Source: Theodoxus fluviatilis
Lineage: Eukaryota; Mollusca; Gastropoda; Cycloneritida; Neritidae
Assembly (NCBI GenBank): GCA_034096865.1
Contig: JAWQFJ010002812.1
Span: forward strand, 120,001-166,363
DNA: 46,363 nt
Direction: 5' to 3'
In this document: piece after piece, positions 23,601 through 29,089 of the stretch
Layout: each line of letters opens with the position of its first letter
Numbering within the stretch: position 1 is the stretch's first letter
Notes under the pieces: model-generated
Database searches by the model: none
The model's input: the letters and a program-made list of their open reading frames with translations, nothing else
What the model was told of the DNA's origin: nothing
Program-made: the position numbers and the translations under genes

Positions 23601-24758
23601 TTCACAAAGACACTGGGCGCCATGCAGACCCACTTCCTCCACCTCTCACACTCCCCTCTGTCCAGTCAGGGTAGCAGGCTGTGGGCAGTTCACCCCTCAC
23701 ACTCCCCTCTGTCCAGTCAGGGTGGCAGGCTGTGGGCAGTCCACCCCTCACACTCCCCTCTGTCCAGTCAGGGTGGCAGGCTGTGGGCAGTCCACCCCTC
23801 ACACTCCCCTCTGACCAGTCAGGGTGGCAGGCTGTGGGCAGTCCACCCCTCACACTCCCCTCTGTCCAGTCAGGGTGGCAGGCTGTGGGCAGTCCACCCC
23901 TCACACTCCCCTCTGTCCAGTCAGGGTGGCAGGCTGTGGGCAGTTCACCTCTCACACTCTCACTGTTGCCAAACTTGGCTCCATTTGCCTATGTTGCCCT
24001 TGTGCCTTGCAGAATGATCTTGACAGGGAATTGCAACATCCCAGACCCCATTCCATGCAAGAATGCAGCCTTGTACACCACTGAGGAGGGAAATTTCTGT
24101 CACTTTAAGTTTGGACATTGCCTAATGAACAGCATAAAAACAATTGGATACTATTTAATGAACAACAGTCAACATAATATAGTCATAAAACTACTGCTTT
24201 CAATGGATAGCACAAAAACACATGCTTTAAATGAACACAGCACATAAACACTGCTTTGAATGGACACTGCCCTTTGAACAGCACAAAAACACTGCTTTGA
24301 GCTTGAATGGACACGAGTCTCATGAACGGCACAACATCACTGCCTTAATCATGGACATCGTCCTATGAACAGCACACCAATGGTGCCCTGAATGGAGAGT
24401 ACTTTTTCATTAAAGAAGTTTCCTAAACTACAAAAATATGCGTGAACAACATGACTCTACGCAAACATGCGAAGCCAGAGTTTTGTTACTACTGGAGTAC
24501 TGCGACTACCGAGTTAAGTACTATGATAATGATTGATAGTATTGAATGATATCACTCAGTTCGGACTCTCGGTAGCGTATGATAATGAATAGCAGACAAT
24601 TATCAATAGGTAGCACCTCTGGCACATCCAATTCATAATAAATGCCCCATACGGAGTGCAACTACCTTGTTTTTCTCTTTGTCGTAACGAAGTTCAGCAT
24701 TGTCTTGCAATATCAACCGTACTTCGGGAGACAACATGTGCGATGCAGAGGCCGCCAT
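1508..24758 (-). CDS. SURF2: SURF2 (surfeit locus protein 2) homologue, seven-exon gene
   Basis: Seven minus-strand exons with GT-AG borders give one continuous frame: 93+161+104+156+140+120+93 = 867 bases, 288 residues and a stop. Residues 32-80 match the SURF2 core (motifs [34 protein letters not shown]; the human protein has CILTGHELP, RGKKYQRL, FDYAEFEPHIVPSTK). Residues 88-119 match the second conserved block ([20 protein letters not shown], then GRRFQKAL). The middle is acidic and disordered with a conserved SLSDLYP motif (human SMTDLYP). The C-terminus is short and basic. SURF2 proteins are nucleolar and linked to ribosome biogenesis and 5S RNP signalling; that is family knowledge, not visible here. 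The gene spans about 23 kb because its introns hold tandem arrays and transposons. No frameshift or internal stop was found in exons 1-6. Identity is near certain; only the last exon is in doubt. Confidence 0.95.
1768..2052. repeat. 33-bp duplication and an 18-bp tandem array
   Basis: A 33-base unit with GGAATGGGGCGTTGCCATGG occurs twice at 1768-1833. An 18-base unit CTGGCATTTCTAGCCTGT repeats about seven times at 1927-2050 with variants. Both lie in SURF2 intron 6. Confidence 0.85.
2696..2945. repeat. (GA)n microsatellite with GCGAGCTA interruptions
   Basis: About 250 bases of nearly pure GA dinucleotide broken by AAGCTA or GAGCTA steps. The region from 2053 to 2695 before it holds no gene I recognise. 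Confidence 0.95.
3005..3190. repeat. 30-bp tandem array
   Basis: A unit built from CATCTCCGCTGTGCTCCACT plus GTACTGAAGC repeats about six times, with two copies carrying a TATGTGGAG variant. Confidence 0.9.
3495..4425. repeat. 30-bp array with embedded splice-acceptor-like motif
   Basis: The unit GTATTCCTTTGTTTCTTG plus TTTTCTACTACA repeats about ten times almost unchanged, then passes into a variant (TACTACTTTGGTGTCT, with or without GTGGCG) of about 20 more irregular units. Each unit has a pyrimidine tract ending CTACAG on the plus strand, antisense to SURF2. Confidence 0.95.
4430..4924. other. Stretch without a recognised gene
   Basis: Mixed-composition sequence with a diverged internal duplication (GGCGATGGCGTCAAGCC near 4656 and GGCAATGGCGTCGAGC near 4711). 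No conserved protein was recognised on either strand. It may be the remnant of a retroelement. Confidence 0.4.
4925..5063 (+). mobile_element. LINE (CR1/L2/Jockey-like) reverse transcriptase fragment, left part
   Basis: Plus-strand translation gives SRLHYCNSV, then after one frame break [18 protein letters not shown], the familiar (S)RLDYCNSLL...LQ.IQNAAARL block near the C-terminus of non-LTR retrotransposon reverse transcriptases. The reading stops where another element inserted at 5064. A frameshift between the two blocks marks it as a dead copy. Confidence 0.75.
7150..7419. repeat. Internal inverted-repeat segment inside the hAT element
   Basis: GCTATTTACC..ATGGCGCT at 7220-7240 is mirrored by AGCGCC..GGTAAATAGC at 7400-7419, and GTCAAAATC (7162) pairs with GATTTTGAC (7205). 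The right arm coincides with the point where transposase homology ends, so this may be a further small insertion or an internal rearrangement. Confidence 0.35.
7420..8116 (-). pseudogene. hAT transposase remnant, truncated in the catalytic domain
   Basis: The open frame begins at 8116 with a zinc-finger-like block ([14 protein letters not shown], the BED-type SxMGxxALxSHxKG pattern, but its cysteines are gone), a linker, then the start of the hAT catalytic domain. That domain includes [20 protein letters not shown] and [14 protein letters not shown], where the Asp of FDESLN is the first expected catalytic residue. Homology ends after QLDIHVR at about 7425, where unrelated sequence begins. The other catalytic residues and dimerisation domain are missing, so it cannot encode an active transposase. 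Confidence 0.8.
8523..8870 (+). mobile_element. LINE reverse transcriptase fragment, right part
   Basis: The translation [20 protein letters not shown] then [20 protein letters not shown] continues the LINE block broken off at 5063 (family pattern DHITPLL..LHWLPV..RI.FK). Later frames carry an [11 protein letters not shown] motif, as in these elements. A frame break lies between. The two halves are separated only by the nested DNA elements at 5064-8522, so they were once contiguous. Confidence 0.8.
8928..9390. repeat. 71-bp tandem array
   Basis: About six copies of a unit that includes GGAGAGATGGTCTCTGCTTG and GCGCAATGCCAAAGCCACTG, near-identical until a shorter, diverged last copy. Confidence 0.95.
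9621..9750. repeat. 63-bp tandem duplication
   Basis: Two copies of a unit beginning CACCGCTCCAGTCCTGTGAC, differing at one position (GTGTACTCC against GTATACTCC). Confidence 0.9.
9765..10245. repeat. About 57-bp tandem array
   Basis: Roughly seven to eight copies of a unit with GGGGGAAGCCGGGCTGCCAC and TACACTGAGTGAGGGGGAAG. The first copies are diverged (GAAGACGGC variants), while the middle ones at 9980-10180 are near-identical. Confidence 0.9.
10708..11765. repeat. 30/34-bp array with a 422-bp higher-order period
   Basis: The basic unit is AAGGCCCTAAGTCACAGTGG plus AGACAACAAC, in a 30-base form and a 34-base form carrying an extra GGGA. The order of variants at 10984-11400 (including rare ACATCAACAAGG and AGTCATAGTGG units) is repeated from 11406, giving a 422-base second-level unit. 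It ends about 30 bases from the SURF2 exon 6 donor. Confidence 0.95.
11793..11912 (-). CDS. SURF2: SURF2 exon 6 (residues 219-258), acidic segment
   Basis: A polypyrimidine acceptor ending CTTCTGTCTAG is followed by [20 protein letters not shown], then a neutral stretch ending HQPKSGK at donor GTGAGA. Exactly 40 codons, phase 0 at both ends. The acidic character matches the SURF2 region before the basic tail. The 30-bp array of the next intron ends only about 30 bases past the donor. Confidence 0.85.
12070..12275. repeat. (CA)n microsatellite
   Basis: CA dinucleotide tract with CATGCATGCATG and CAGATACAGACA interruptions, in SURF2 intron 5. Confidence 0.95.
12371..12510 (-). CDS. SURF2: SURF2 exon 5 (residues 172-218), acidic segment
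   Basis: The acceptor CTTTCTGTCTCCAG precedes [20 protein letters not shown] and a further acidic run (DEEGDEE), ending KRPRGQ at donor GTAGGG. It closes the alanine codon left by exon 4 and ends in phase 0. Low-complexity acidic sequence follows the DLYP motif in human SURF2 as well, so position and character agree, though residue identity is weak here. It contains a basic KRPRG patch. Confidence 0.88.
12615..12680. repeat. 20-bp triplication
   Basis: Three copies of GTGCAGTCTGTAAGGAGGGA, the last altered. The following 12690-12890 is low-complexity GT-rich sequence (GGGGGTGAGTGTG units). Confidence 0.85.
12890..14872. repeat. 28-bp minisatellite with 19-bp deletion variants
   Basis: About 70 units of CCACCCAGTCATGAGCACAC plus TGTGGAGG. 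Point variants (AGCCATGAG, TGTGAAGG, GAGCTCACTG) are mixed through the array, and 19-base units (CCACCCAGTCAATTGGAGG) appear in three clusters. It fills intron 4 of SURF2 up to the exon 4 donor. Confidence 0.97.
14889..15044 (-). CDS. SURF2: SURF2 exon 4 (residues 120-172)
   Basis: After Trp120 the exon encodes [20 protein letters not shown], parallel to human EECQKQGVEYVPACLVHRR, and ends with [14 protein letters not shown], the counterpart of human AASDDSMTDLYP. Acceptor TGTTGTTGCAG, donor GTATGT. The length is 156 bases (2 + 51 codons + 1), and both split codons close correctly with exons 3 and 5. The 28-bp array starts within about 20 bases of the donor. Confidence 0.93.
15220..16770. repeat. 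33-bp minisatellite, C-run rich
   Basis: About 47 units of CAGGCACCCCCCTGACACAG plus CACACACTGCCAC. Each has a run of six C (G6 on the SURF2 sense strand). Shorter variants lacking ACAG or carrying CTCCCTCCCCCC cluster at 15900-16330. Because 33 is a multiple of three, long open frames run through it; they are not genes. Confidence 0.97.
16925..19552. repeat. 23-bp minisatellite
   Basis: On the order of 110 units of ACAAGGACAGCACTCCACAA plus CAC. Variants include CACGACAC, GCAATCC and GCAGTCC types and short units lacking ACTCCACAAC. The 69-base triple is stop-free, which creates open frames of more than 800 codons on both strands. The region lies in SURF2 intron 3. Confidence 0.97.
19795..20125. 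repeat. GA/CT tract with inverted halves
   Basis: (CT)n at 19796-19814 is followed directly by (GA)n, then mixed GAGAGC and GAAAG runs, a (CT)n block near 20025, and another (GA)n. The alternating polarity could form long hairpins. Confidence 0.85.
20138..20380 (+). mobile_element. LTR-like or promoter-like fragment upstream of the 7SL copy
   Basis: The stretch has a TATA-type CCATAAATAGA at about 20265, an AATAAA at about 20335, and could be bounded by TG (20138) and CA (20379), which together is LTR-like organisation. There is no target duplication or internal retroelement sequence, so a fortuitous match is quite possible. Confidence 0.25.
20387..20547 (+). ncRNA. 7SL (signal recognition particle) RNA-derived sequence, 3' truncated
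   Basis: The 5' domain is clear: GTGGCGTGCCCCTGTAATCC then AGCTACTTGGAGGCTTGAGG parallels the start of animal 7SL RNA. Further on, a hairpin CCACGCTGGG-GGAG-CCCGGCGTGG has a GGAG tetraloop like helix 6, the SRP19 site. It is followed by CCAGGTTGACTAAGGAGGG and GGCCCAGG, which begin helices 7-8. The asymmetric-loop part of helix 8, the 3' Alu-domain strand and the terminator are absent, replaced by a GA microsatellite. Also about 45 bases near helix 5 seem missing. It is best read as a truncated pseudogene or a 7SL-derived SINE piece. Confidence 0.8.
20548..20622. repeat. (GA)n microsatellite at the truncated end of the 7SL copy
   Basis: About 75 bases of pure GA starting exactly where 7SL similarity ends. 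Confidence 0.95.
20700..21052. repeat. Polypurine (GGA)n tract
   Basis: Over 300 bases of almost pure purine on the plus strand, mainly GGA/GAG triplets, ending in AGGAGGAGGAGCAGG units. On the SURF2 sense strand it is a polypyrimidine tract starting about 20 bases after the exon 3 donor. Confidence 0.95.
21073..21176 (-). CDS. SURF2: SURF2 exon 3 (residues 85-120)
   Basis: The exon encodes [20 protein letters not shown] then [14 protein letters not shown], matching human [20 protein letters not shown] followed by TQGRRYQRAL. The acceptor is GGTTTTTGCAG and the donor GTAAGC. It takes phase 2 from exon 2 (GA|A) and leaves one base (T|GG, Trp120). The 104-base exon is squeezed between a (TCAC)n tract starting about 25 bases upstream in sense orientation and a (CCT)n-rich tract about 25 bases downstream. 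Confidence 0.95.
21200..21410. repeat. (GTGA)n microsatellite
   Basis: About 50 GTGA units with one GAGAGAGA interruption. On the SURF2 sense strand (TCAC)n ends about 25 bases before the exon 3 acceptor. Confidence 0.97.
21411..22910. repeat. CAGT/CAGG tetranucleotide region with an embedded 70-80-bp repeat
   Basis: Long irregular CAGT, CAGC and CAGG tetranucleotide sequence. Between 21815 and 22180 about six copies of a longer unit containing CACTATCAGCATGTACAGGA and ATATAAAGAAATTAAGCTGT are interspersed, and related ATGTACAAGAATATAGTGAA pieces recur to 22740. Confidence 0.93.
22938..23040. repeat. (GGAT)n microsatellite
   Basis: About 25 GGAT/GGATA units. From 23041 to 23287 unique intron sequence leads to the exon 2 donor. 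Confidence 0.97.
23288..23448 (-). CDS. SURF2: SURF2 exon 2 (residues 32-85)
   Basis: This is the most diagnostic SURF2 exon. The acceptor is ...CTTGCAG and the donor GTGAGT. The translation starts [11 protein letters not shown], continues through [20 protein letters not shown] and ends [14 protein letters not shown] plus two bases of a split glutamate codon. Spacing and residues follow the human core (GHELP, GKKYQRL, FDY, PHIVP). It is 161 bases long, phase 0 in and phase 2 out. A 51-bp minisatellite lies about 190 bases upstream in intron 1. Confidence 0.95.
23640..23955. repeat. 51-bp minisatellite in SURF2 intron 1
   Basis: Six copies of a unit containing CTCACACTCCCCTCTGTCCA and GTCAGGGTGGCAGGCTGTGG, differing at single bases. 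Confidence 0.95.
24090..24400. repeat. Degenerate roughly 45-50-bp repeat
   Basis: Five or six diverged copies with the core GAACAGCACAAAAACACTGC and TTTGAATGGACA. The rest of intron 1 (24401-24665) shows nothing recognisable. Confidence 0.6.
24666..24758 (-). CDS. SURF2: SURF2 exon 1 (residues 1-31)
   Basis: The start codon (24758-24756) opens [20 protein letters not shown] and the exon ends at KNK with donor GTAGTT. The stretch [19 protein letters not shown] parallels human VRAFLREHPSLRLQTDARK, which directly precedes the conserved CILTGHELP block. The exon is 93 bases and ends in phase 0, fitting exon 2. An in-frame upstream ATG exists, but this start is preferred because it aligns with the family N-terminus and sits in a YY1 site typical of TATA-less housekeeping promoters. 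Confidence 0.9.
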
Positions 24759-24830
24759 TTTGAAATCTACGTAGCATTTCCGGTTCCGCTGCCAATGACA
24801 ACATACCAAGCAGCTATGGCGGCGATTGGA
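24750..24830. promoter_or_regulatory. SURF2 TATA-less promoter core with YY1, ETS and CCAAT motifs
   Basis: On the SURF2 strand the start codon lies in AAAATGGCGGCC (24761-24750), a close match to the YY1 element of housekeeping promoters. Upstream are GAACCGGAAATG (24786-24775), an ETS/GABP-type site, and a CCAAT motif (24792-24796). A second ATGGCGGCGATTGG on the plus strand (24816-24829) points the other way. YY1 and ETS sites are known in the mammalian SURF1/SURF2 bidirectional promoter. Occupancy is inferred. Confidence 0.6.
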
Positions 24831-25280
24831 CATGATATGTACGTAAACACGTTTTGTCAACATTAACAGTGCTCGTTAGGCACCTAACTACACTGCTTTG
24901 TGAGCCTGGAGATGAATTTACCAAAATTATCTTGTGAGGATTTGGCAAAACTGCGAACGTGAAGAGGAAAGTCGTCGAAAGTTACTCGGTGGCTTTTGTT
25001 GTGTCGGCTATTCGTGTGTCGTAAGACGTAACTCGGTGACACGGGGCATCTGGGTCCGCTTTCCACAACATCGTCCACTTGTTTCTTTCTGAAATAATCC
25101 AGTTAATCGTTGCGGTTAATCTGGGATTGTTAGAACGACGATCCTTACTTACGTAAACATGGCAACCTGTTTGCATTTCAGGCCAGTGGACTACTGAGCT
25201 ACTATAGCTAGCGTGTGACAGTAGAGAGGGAAAGAGAGCCACACTGCTGTCTTTGAGGAGCGACACAACACGCGATCGCC

Positions 25281-25362
25281 ATGAGTGTGGCAGTGCAGCC
25301 TTCCACCAGCGGCAACATGGTTGCCTCGGACAAAAGCCAGGCCCAGGGCACGGACGACGCGC
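25281..25362 (+). CDS. Possible first exon of a plus-strand gene divergent from SURF2
   Basis: An ATG in good context (CGATCGCCATGA) opens MSVAVQPSTSGNMVASDKSQ and runs to a weak donor (GTCAGT at 25363), after which the sequence becomes a TG-rich microsatellite. The start is about 520 bases from the SURF2 ATG on the opposite strand. The MS..PSTS opening is faintly like the N-terminus of human AXDND1, whose later exons lie downstream on the same strand. No family match is certain, and chance ORF remains possible. Confidence 0.3.
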
Positions 25363-25389
25363 GTCAGTATTCATGTAGAATGAACGCCC

Positions 25390-25760
25390 TGTGCCTGTGT
25401 GTGTGTTTAGTGCGTGCGTGCATTTGCGTGTCAGTCTGTGTGTGCACATGTATGTGTGTGCGTGTGTGGATACCGCTCTGTGGGCATGTGCGTGCATGCA
25501 TGCATGACTGTGTTTTCATGTGCATGTGTGTGTGTGCATGCATGCTTGTGTGAACATGCTTGTCAACTTGTGTATATTTATGGTGTTGGGACTGGTGGTG
25601 TTGAGGATTGCATTGAGGATGACAGTGGTGGTACTTGTGATGGTAATGACAACAATACTGTTGGAGATAGGAGTGTTTATGATGGTGGTGGTGGTGATAG
25701 TGGCAGTTTTTATTTAATAATGGTGGTGGCAGTAGTTGGTTGGCTGGTTGGTTGGTGTTT
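25390..25760. repeat. TG-rich and GGT-rich simple sequence
   Basis: TGTGTG/CATG-rich tract to about 25560, then imperfect ATGGTGGTGGTG-type sequence and a (GGTT)n patch at 25737. Confidence 0.85.
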
Positions 25761-25921
25761 TATGGCCTATCAGCCTTTGTAGGCTATGTAAGGCCACTAA
25801 GCATGAAAATCACTAGAACAGTTTAGAGTAAACGCTAATCTCAAGTCACGGTGTCCCTAGTCATTCGCCTCTTACGATAGGGAAACGCGGTGGGTAAATT
25901 CTTACCCCGAACCCACAGGGG
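25760..25921. mobile_element. Probable interspersed repeat fragment
   Basis: The segment has TATGGCCTATCAGCCTTTGT, then AGTCATTCGCCTCTTACGAT and GGTGGGTAAATTCTTACCCC with a short CCCACAGGGGG end. From memory, closely similar pieces recur in molluscan genomic sequence. The class is unknown, and it is flanked by GGT-rich simple repeats on both sides. Confidence 0.45.
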
Positions 25922-26240
25922 GAGGTGGCAGTAGTGATGATGGTGGTGGCTGTAATGGCACAAATGGGTATTGGTGGTGGTGAAGATGGTGGCAGTACTG
26001 ATGGTGGTGAAGATGGTGGAATTGGTGATGATGGTATTAGTGGTGAAGATTGTAGTATTGGTGGTGGTGAAAATTGTGGTATTGGTGGTGGTGAAAATTG
26101 TGGTATTGGTGAAGGCAAAGACAGATATTGTGGTAGTGATGATGGTGGTATTGGTGGTGAAGATGGAGGTAGTGGTGGCAGTGAAGGTAGTGGTGGTGTT
26201 GGTGGTAATGATAGACCTGATGGTTTTGGTGGTGGTGGTA
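25922..26240. repeat. Imperfect (GGT/GAT)n trinucleotide tract
   Basis: TATTGGTGGTGGTGAAGATG-type units for about 300 bases. The reading frames over it (Gly/Asp-rich or Thr-rich) are repeat artefacts. Confidence 0.9.
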
Positions 26241-26299
26241 GTTGGGTGGCAAACATCACTTGCTTGCAACACTTGCTTGCAACAGGGACAAGCTAGCTT

Positions 26300-27289
26300 G
26301 AACGCGCTTCTGCAATGCCAGCATCACCAGAGGTTTCCATGGTGACTGTCTATTTTGGACGCAGCTTTCCCACACTTCACTACCAGCAAACATAGCACTG
26401 TTGGACAGATCTCACACTAGCACTGGGGGTTTCTCATCCTACAATCAAATGGCTGCTGCTGTGCACCTGAGATTTTGACACACACCCCCCCCCCCCCCTA
26501 AACAAAAAAGGATCCTGCTGGTCTAGAGAATGGTTGCAAACTGATCAACCTATGCGATATATTCTGGTCTGCTGCAAGAGTTATCACCGAAGATCCATGG
26601 TCAGAACAGACCCTTAAGAGAATGGAGCCACCTGAAACTGGCACCATGACCAGCCAAGATACTACGATGCAAGAGGCTGTGGAACCCGCAGAGCACCTCG
26701 TCATCCTTCGGCACGGCACTGGCTCGGGTCAGGTCAACGCCGTGCGGTGGCAGTGCAGCCATTTCCCGCAGGACTGGAGCCGTCATCAGCTTTTTTGCAG
26801 GAATGATCACATTTGCTCCAATACACAATTAATTATGCTCGTGCATGTGTGCACATGTATGTAGCAATATCTGTTTGTTTTCATGGCATTTGGGTCATCA
26901 ATAAATTAATTCACATTTGCTCTTCTTGTGCTTAATCACCATGATCGTGAATTGTGCTGGGTGGCAAATACTGCTGTAGGATGTGTGATTGGTATCGACT
27001 TCCAAAATGTCCAATGTGAATGGTTTTCTTATCAATTAGTACTCCTGAGTATCTTGTGAGATAAAATAATGTTAACATCAAATTATTTATAAGCTTTTTT
27101 ATTTTCATCATCTGTTAAGGAAGTACATGAACTAATTGAAGTTCACATTTTGAGTATACAATGATGGCATGAAATACTTTTGGAAACATAAAATGCCATC
27201 CACGTCATTCTGAAGGAGGAGTATCCGAAGGTGAGAAAGTGTCATCATTAATGAATACAGCGGTGTACATACCTTAGCATTTCTGGTCA
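26300..27289. other. Region without a firm gene
   Basis: An open plus-strand frame runs from 26502 to 26864 (about 120 codons, containing AGLENGCKLINLCDIFWSAA), but it has no family I recognise, the opposite strand is open too, and no splice sites stand out. A poly-C run is at about 26485-26498. The remainder to 27289 is AT-rich with the minus-strand polyadenylation signal listed separately. Confidence 0.35.
27098..27103 (-). terminator. Polyadenylation signal candidate for the BESS-like gene
   Basis: AATAAA on the minus strand in an AT-rich patch, about 540 bases past the stop codon of the BESS-like exon. The CA-rich microsatellite at 27290-27535 would then be in the 3' UTR. Confidence 0.3.
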
Positions 27290-27535
27290 CTCTTGTCATT
27301 GACACTCATACATACACTCACACCTACATACACTCACACATACACACACACTCACACATACACTAATGATAGAGACACACACAAACACTCACACAGACAC
27401 ACACACACACACACACACACAGAGACTCACACATGCGTACACTCACATACATACACTCACACAAACGCACACACACAAACACACACATACACTCACACAG
27501 ACACACTCACACACACACACGCACACATACAGCAA
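27290..27535. repeat. (CA)n-rich microsatellite
   Basis: CACTCACACATACA-type imperfect dinucleotide repeat on the 3' side of the BESS-like exon. Confidence 0.95.
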
Positions 27536-27638
27536 TGCATTCATGCAGGCAACATGCATACACAGGGAGCCTTTTTCATGGAGTCAACACTCTTCAGAAC
27601 TCATGGGAGAAATCTGCACACAACTCAAGTCACACTCT

Positions 27639-28112
27639 TCATTCTTGATGACATCGGCAATCTGTATTCCTCCTCTGCATCTCCGCAATGATGTGGAGAA
27701 ATTTCTGTTTGGCTTCAATCTGCTCTTCTTCACTGAATTTGTCCAGCTCAGAGGCAATGTAGGAAGCAAAGAGTGCATTGGTAGATTTCGTCTGTCTCCT
27801 CTCGGCCAGGCTTTTCAAAATGTCCAGCGCCTCCAGTTGCACGTTTCTCTTGCTCCGCGGGGTGCGCTCCCCCTGGAGAGCTCCGCCAGTGCCAGGGCTG
27901 GCAGCCAGGCACGACTGCTGTTCCTCTGCCGGGAGTTGCTGTGGCGGGGCAGTGGTCATGCTGGTGATGGGAGCAGCGGTGGTCTCCAGCAGTTCTCTTT
28001 CCCCCTCCTCCTCCTCCTCCTCCTCCACTTCCTGCTTGACCCACACTGGAGCCAGCAAGCCGCCCATTTCCGCGGCCCCTCCCACCCTCGTCTGGGTTTC
28101 CATGGGATACTC
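27639..28112 (-). CDS. Terminal exon of a BESS-motif-like protein gene
   Basis: The acceptor TTCTTGCCTTTTCAG is followed in phase 0 by 157 codons and a TGA at 27641-27639. It starts EYPMETQTRVGG, has a ψKxE-type VKQE followed by an acid run encoded by a (CTC)n tract, a low-complexity Ala/Pro/Gln middle, then a predicted helical end: LEALDILKSLAERR and FASYIASELDKFSEEEQIEA, then KQKFLHIIAEMQRR. This end resembles the BESS motif found at the C-terminus of MADF and related DNA-binding proteins. The N-terminal exons should lie to the right on the minus strand but I found none. The gene may lie inside an AXDND1 intron. Confidence 0.65.
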   Translation of the reverse strand, partial: EYPMETQTRVGGAAEMGGLLAPVWVKQEVEEEEEEEGERELLETTAAPITSMTTAPPQQLPAEEQQSCLAASPGTGGALQGERTPRSKRNVQLEALDILKSLAERRQTKSTNALFASYIASELDKFSEEEQIEAKQKFLHIIAEMQRRNTDCRCHQE

Positions 28113-28504
28113 CTGAAAAGGCAAGAAGTGACTATTACACAAGTACTTGAATAGGTACTTCTCATCATTGTAGAACTTGGGTGTGAAAGTTCATTAAATC
28201 TGGTTGAAACATTTTGCAATACTTTACTCAGCAGTATTGACATCTTTACTGCATGGTATTCAAAGTTTTATACCCTTGTAGTTCCTGCTTTTAGACTTTT
28301 CCTTTCTTTTCAGATGACAGGTTCAATAGCTGTAGCCATTATATCTCTCAGGGTTTTGAAGTCCGGTGGCAGTCTCTAGATTGCATTTGGGAATACACGG
28401 CTAATGTAGACTATGGCCCATCATGAAGGCTCCAGATACTTTCTACTTTCTGGGATTCTATATCTTTCAATTCTTTGTTCTGCTGGGACTGGTTTGTCAC
28501 ATCT

Positions 28505-28778
28505 GCCAGTCCCTGCATGATGCTGGTGCCAGTGAGAGACGCAGATCTGGGACAAGACAGTCCCTGCATGATGCTGGTGCCAGTGAGAGACGCAGATCTG
28601 GGACAAGACAGTTCCTGCATGATGCTGGTGCCAGTGAGAGACGCAGATCTGGGACAAGACAGTTCCTGCATGAAGATGCTGGTGCCAGTGAGAGACGCAG
28701 ATCTGGGACAAGACAGTTCCTGCATGATGCTGGTGCCAGTGAGAGACACAGATCTGGGACAAGACAGTCCCTGCCCCA
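28505..28778. repeat. 51-bp minisatellite
   Basis: Five copies of a unit with CCCTGCATGATGCTGGTGCC and GAGAGACGCAGATCTGGGAC; one copy has a 3-base insertion. The flanking 28113-28504 and 28779-29085 hold no recognised exon. Confidence 0.95.
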
Positions 28779-29089
28779 GGGTTGCGGCAAAGGGGTCTCT
28801 CCTGGAGGCATCCCCACCCCCCATGCTGCCTGCAAGAAAAGACCCTTTGCTCTTCTTGGTTGAGACGATGCCTTTCCCTGAAACCACATGTCTGCAGACC
28901 TCCTCCTTCCAGACAAGTGAGAGGCAGAATTACAGCATCGGTGAAAATAATGAGGAAGAAGGAAGGAGCCTGCATTGTTTACTACAGACTGTCAATGGCA
29001 TGAAGAGTGTCCCAAACACTTGTCTACCATGTGGGACAAATGAAGTACATCTATCTATCCATCCTTTTATACCGGTTGCATGCAGTATA

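Noticed and set aside
26502..26864. A gene encoding the 120-codon plus-strand frame
   Set aside because: No recognised family, both strands open, weak splice context; kept only as a described region.
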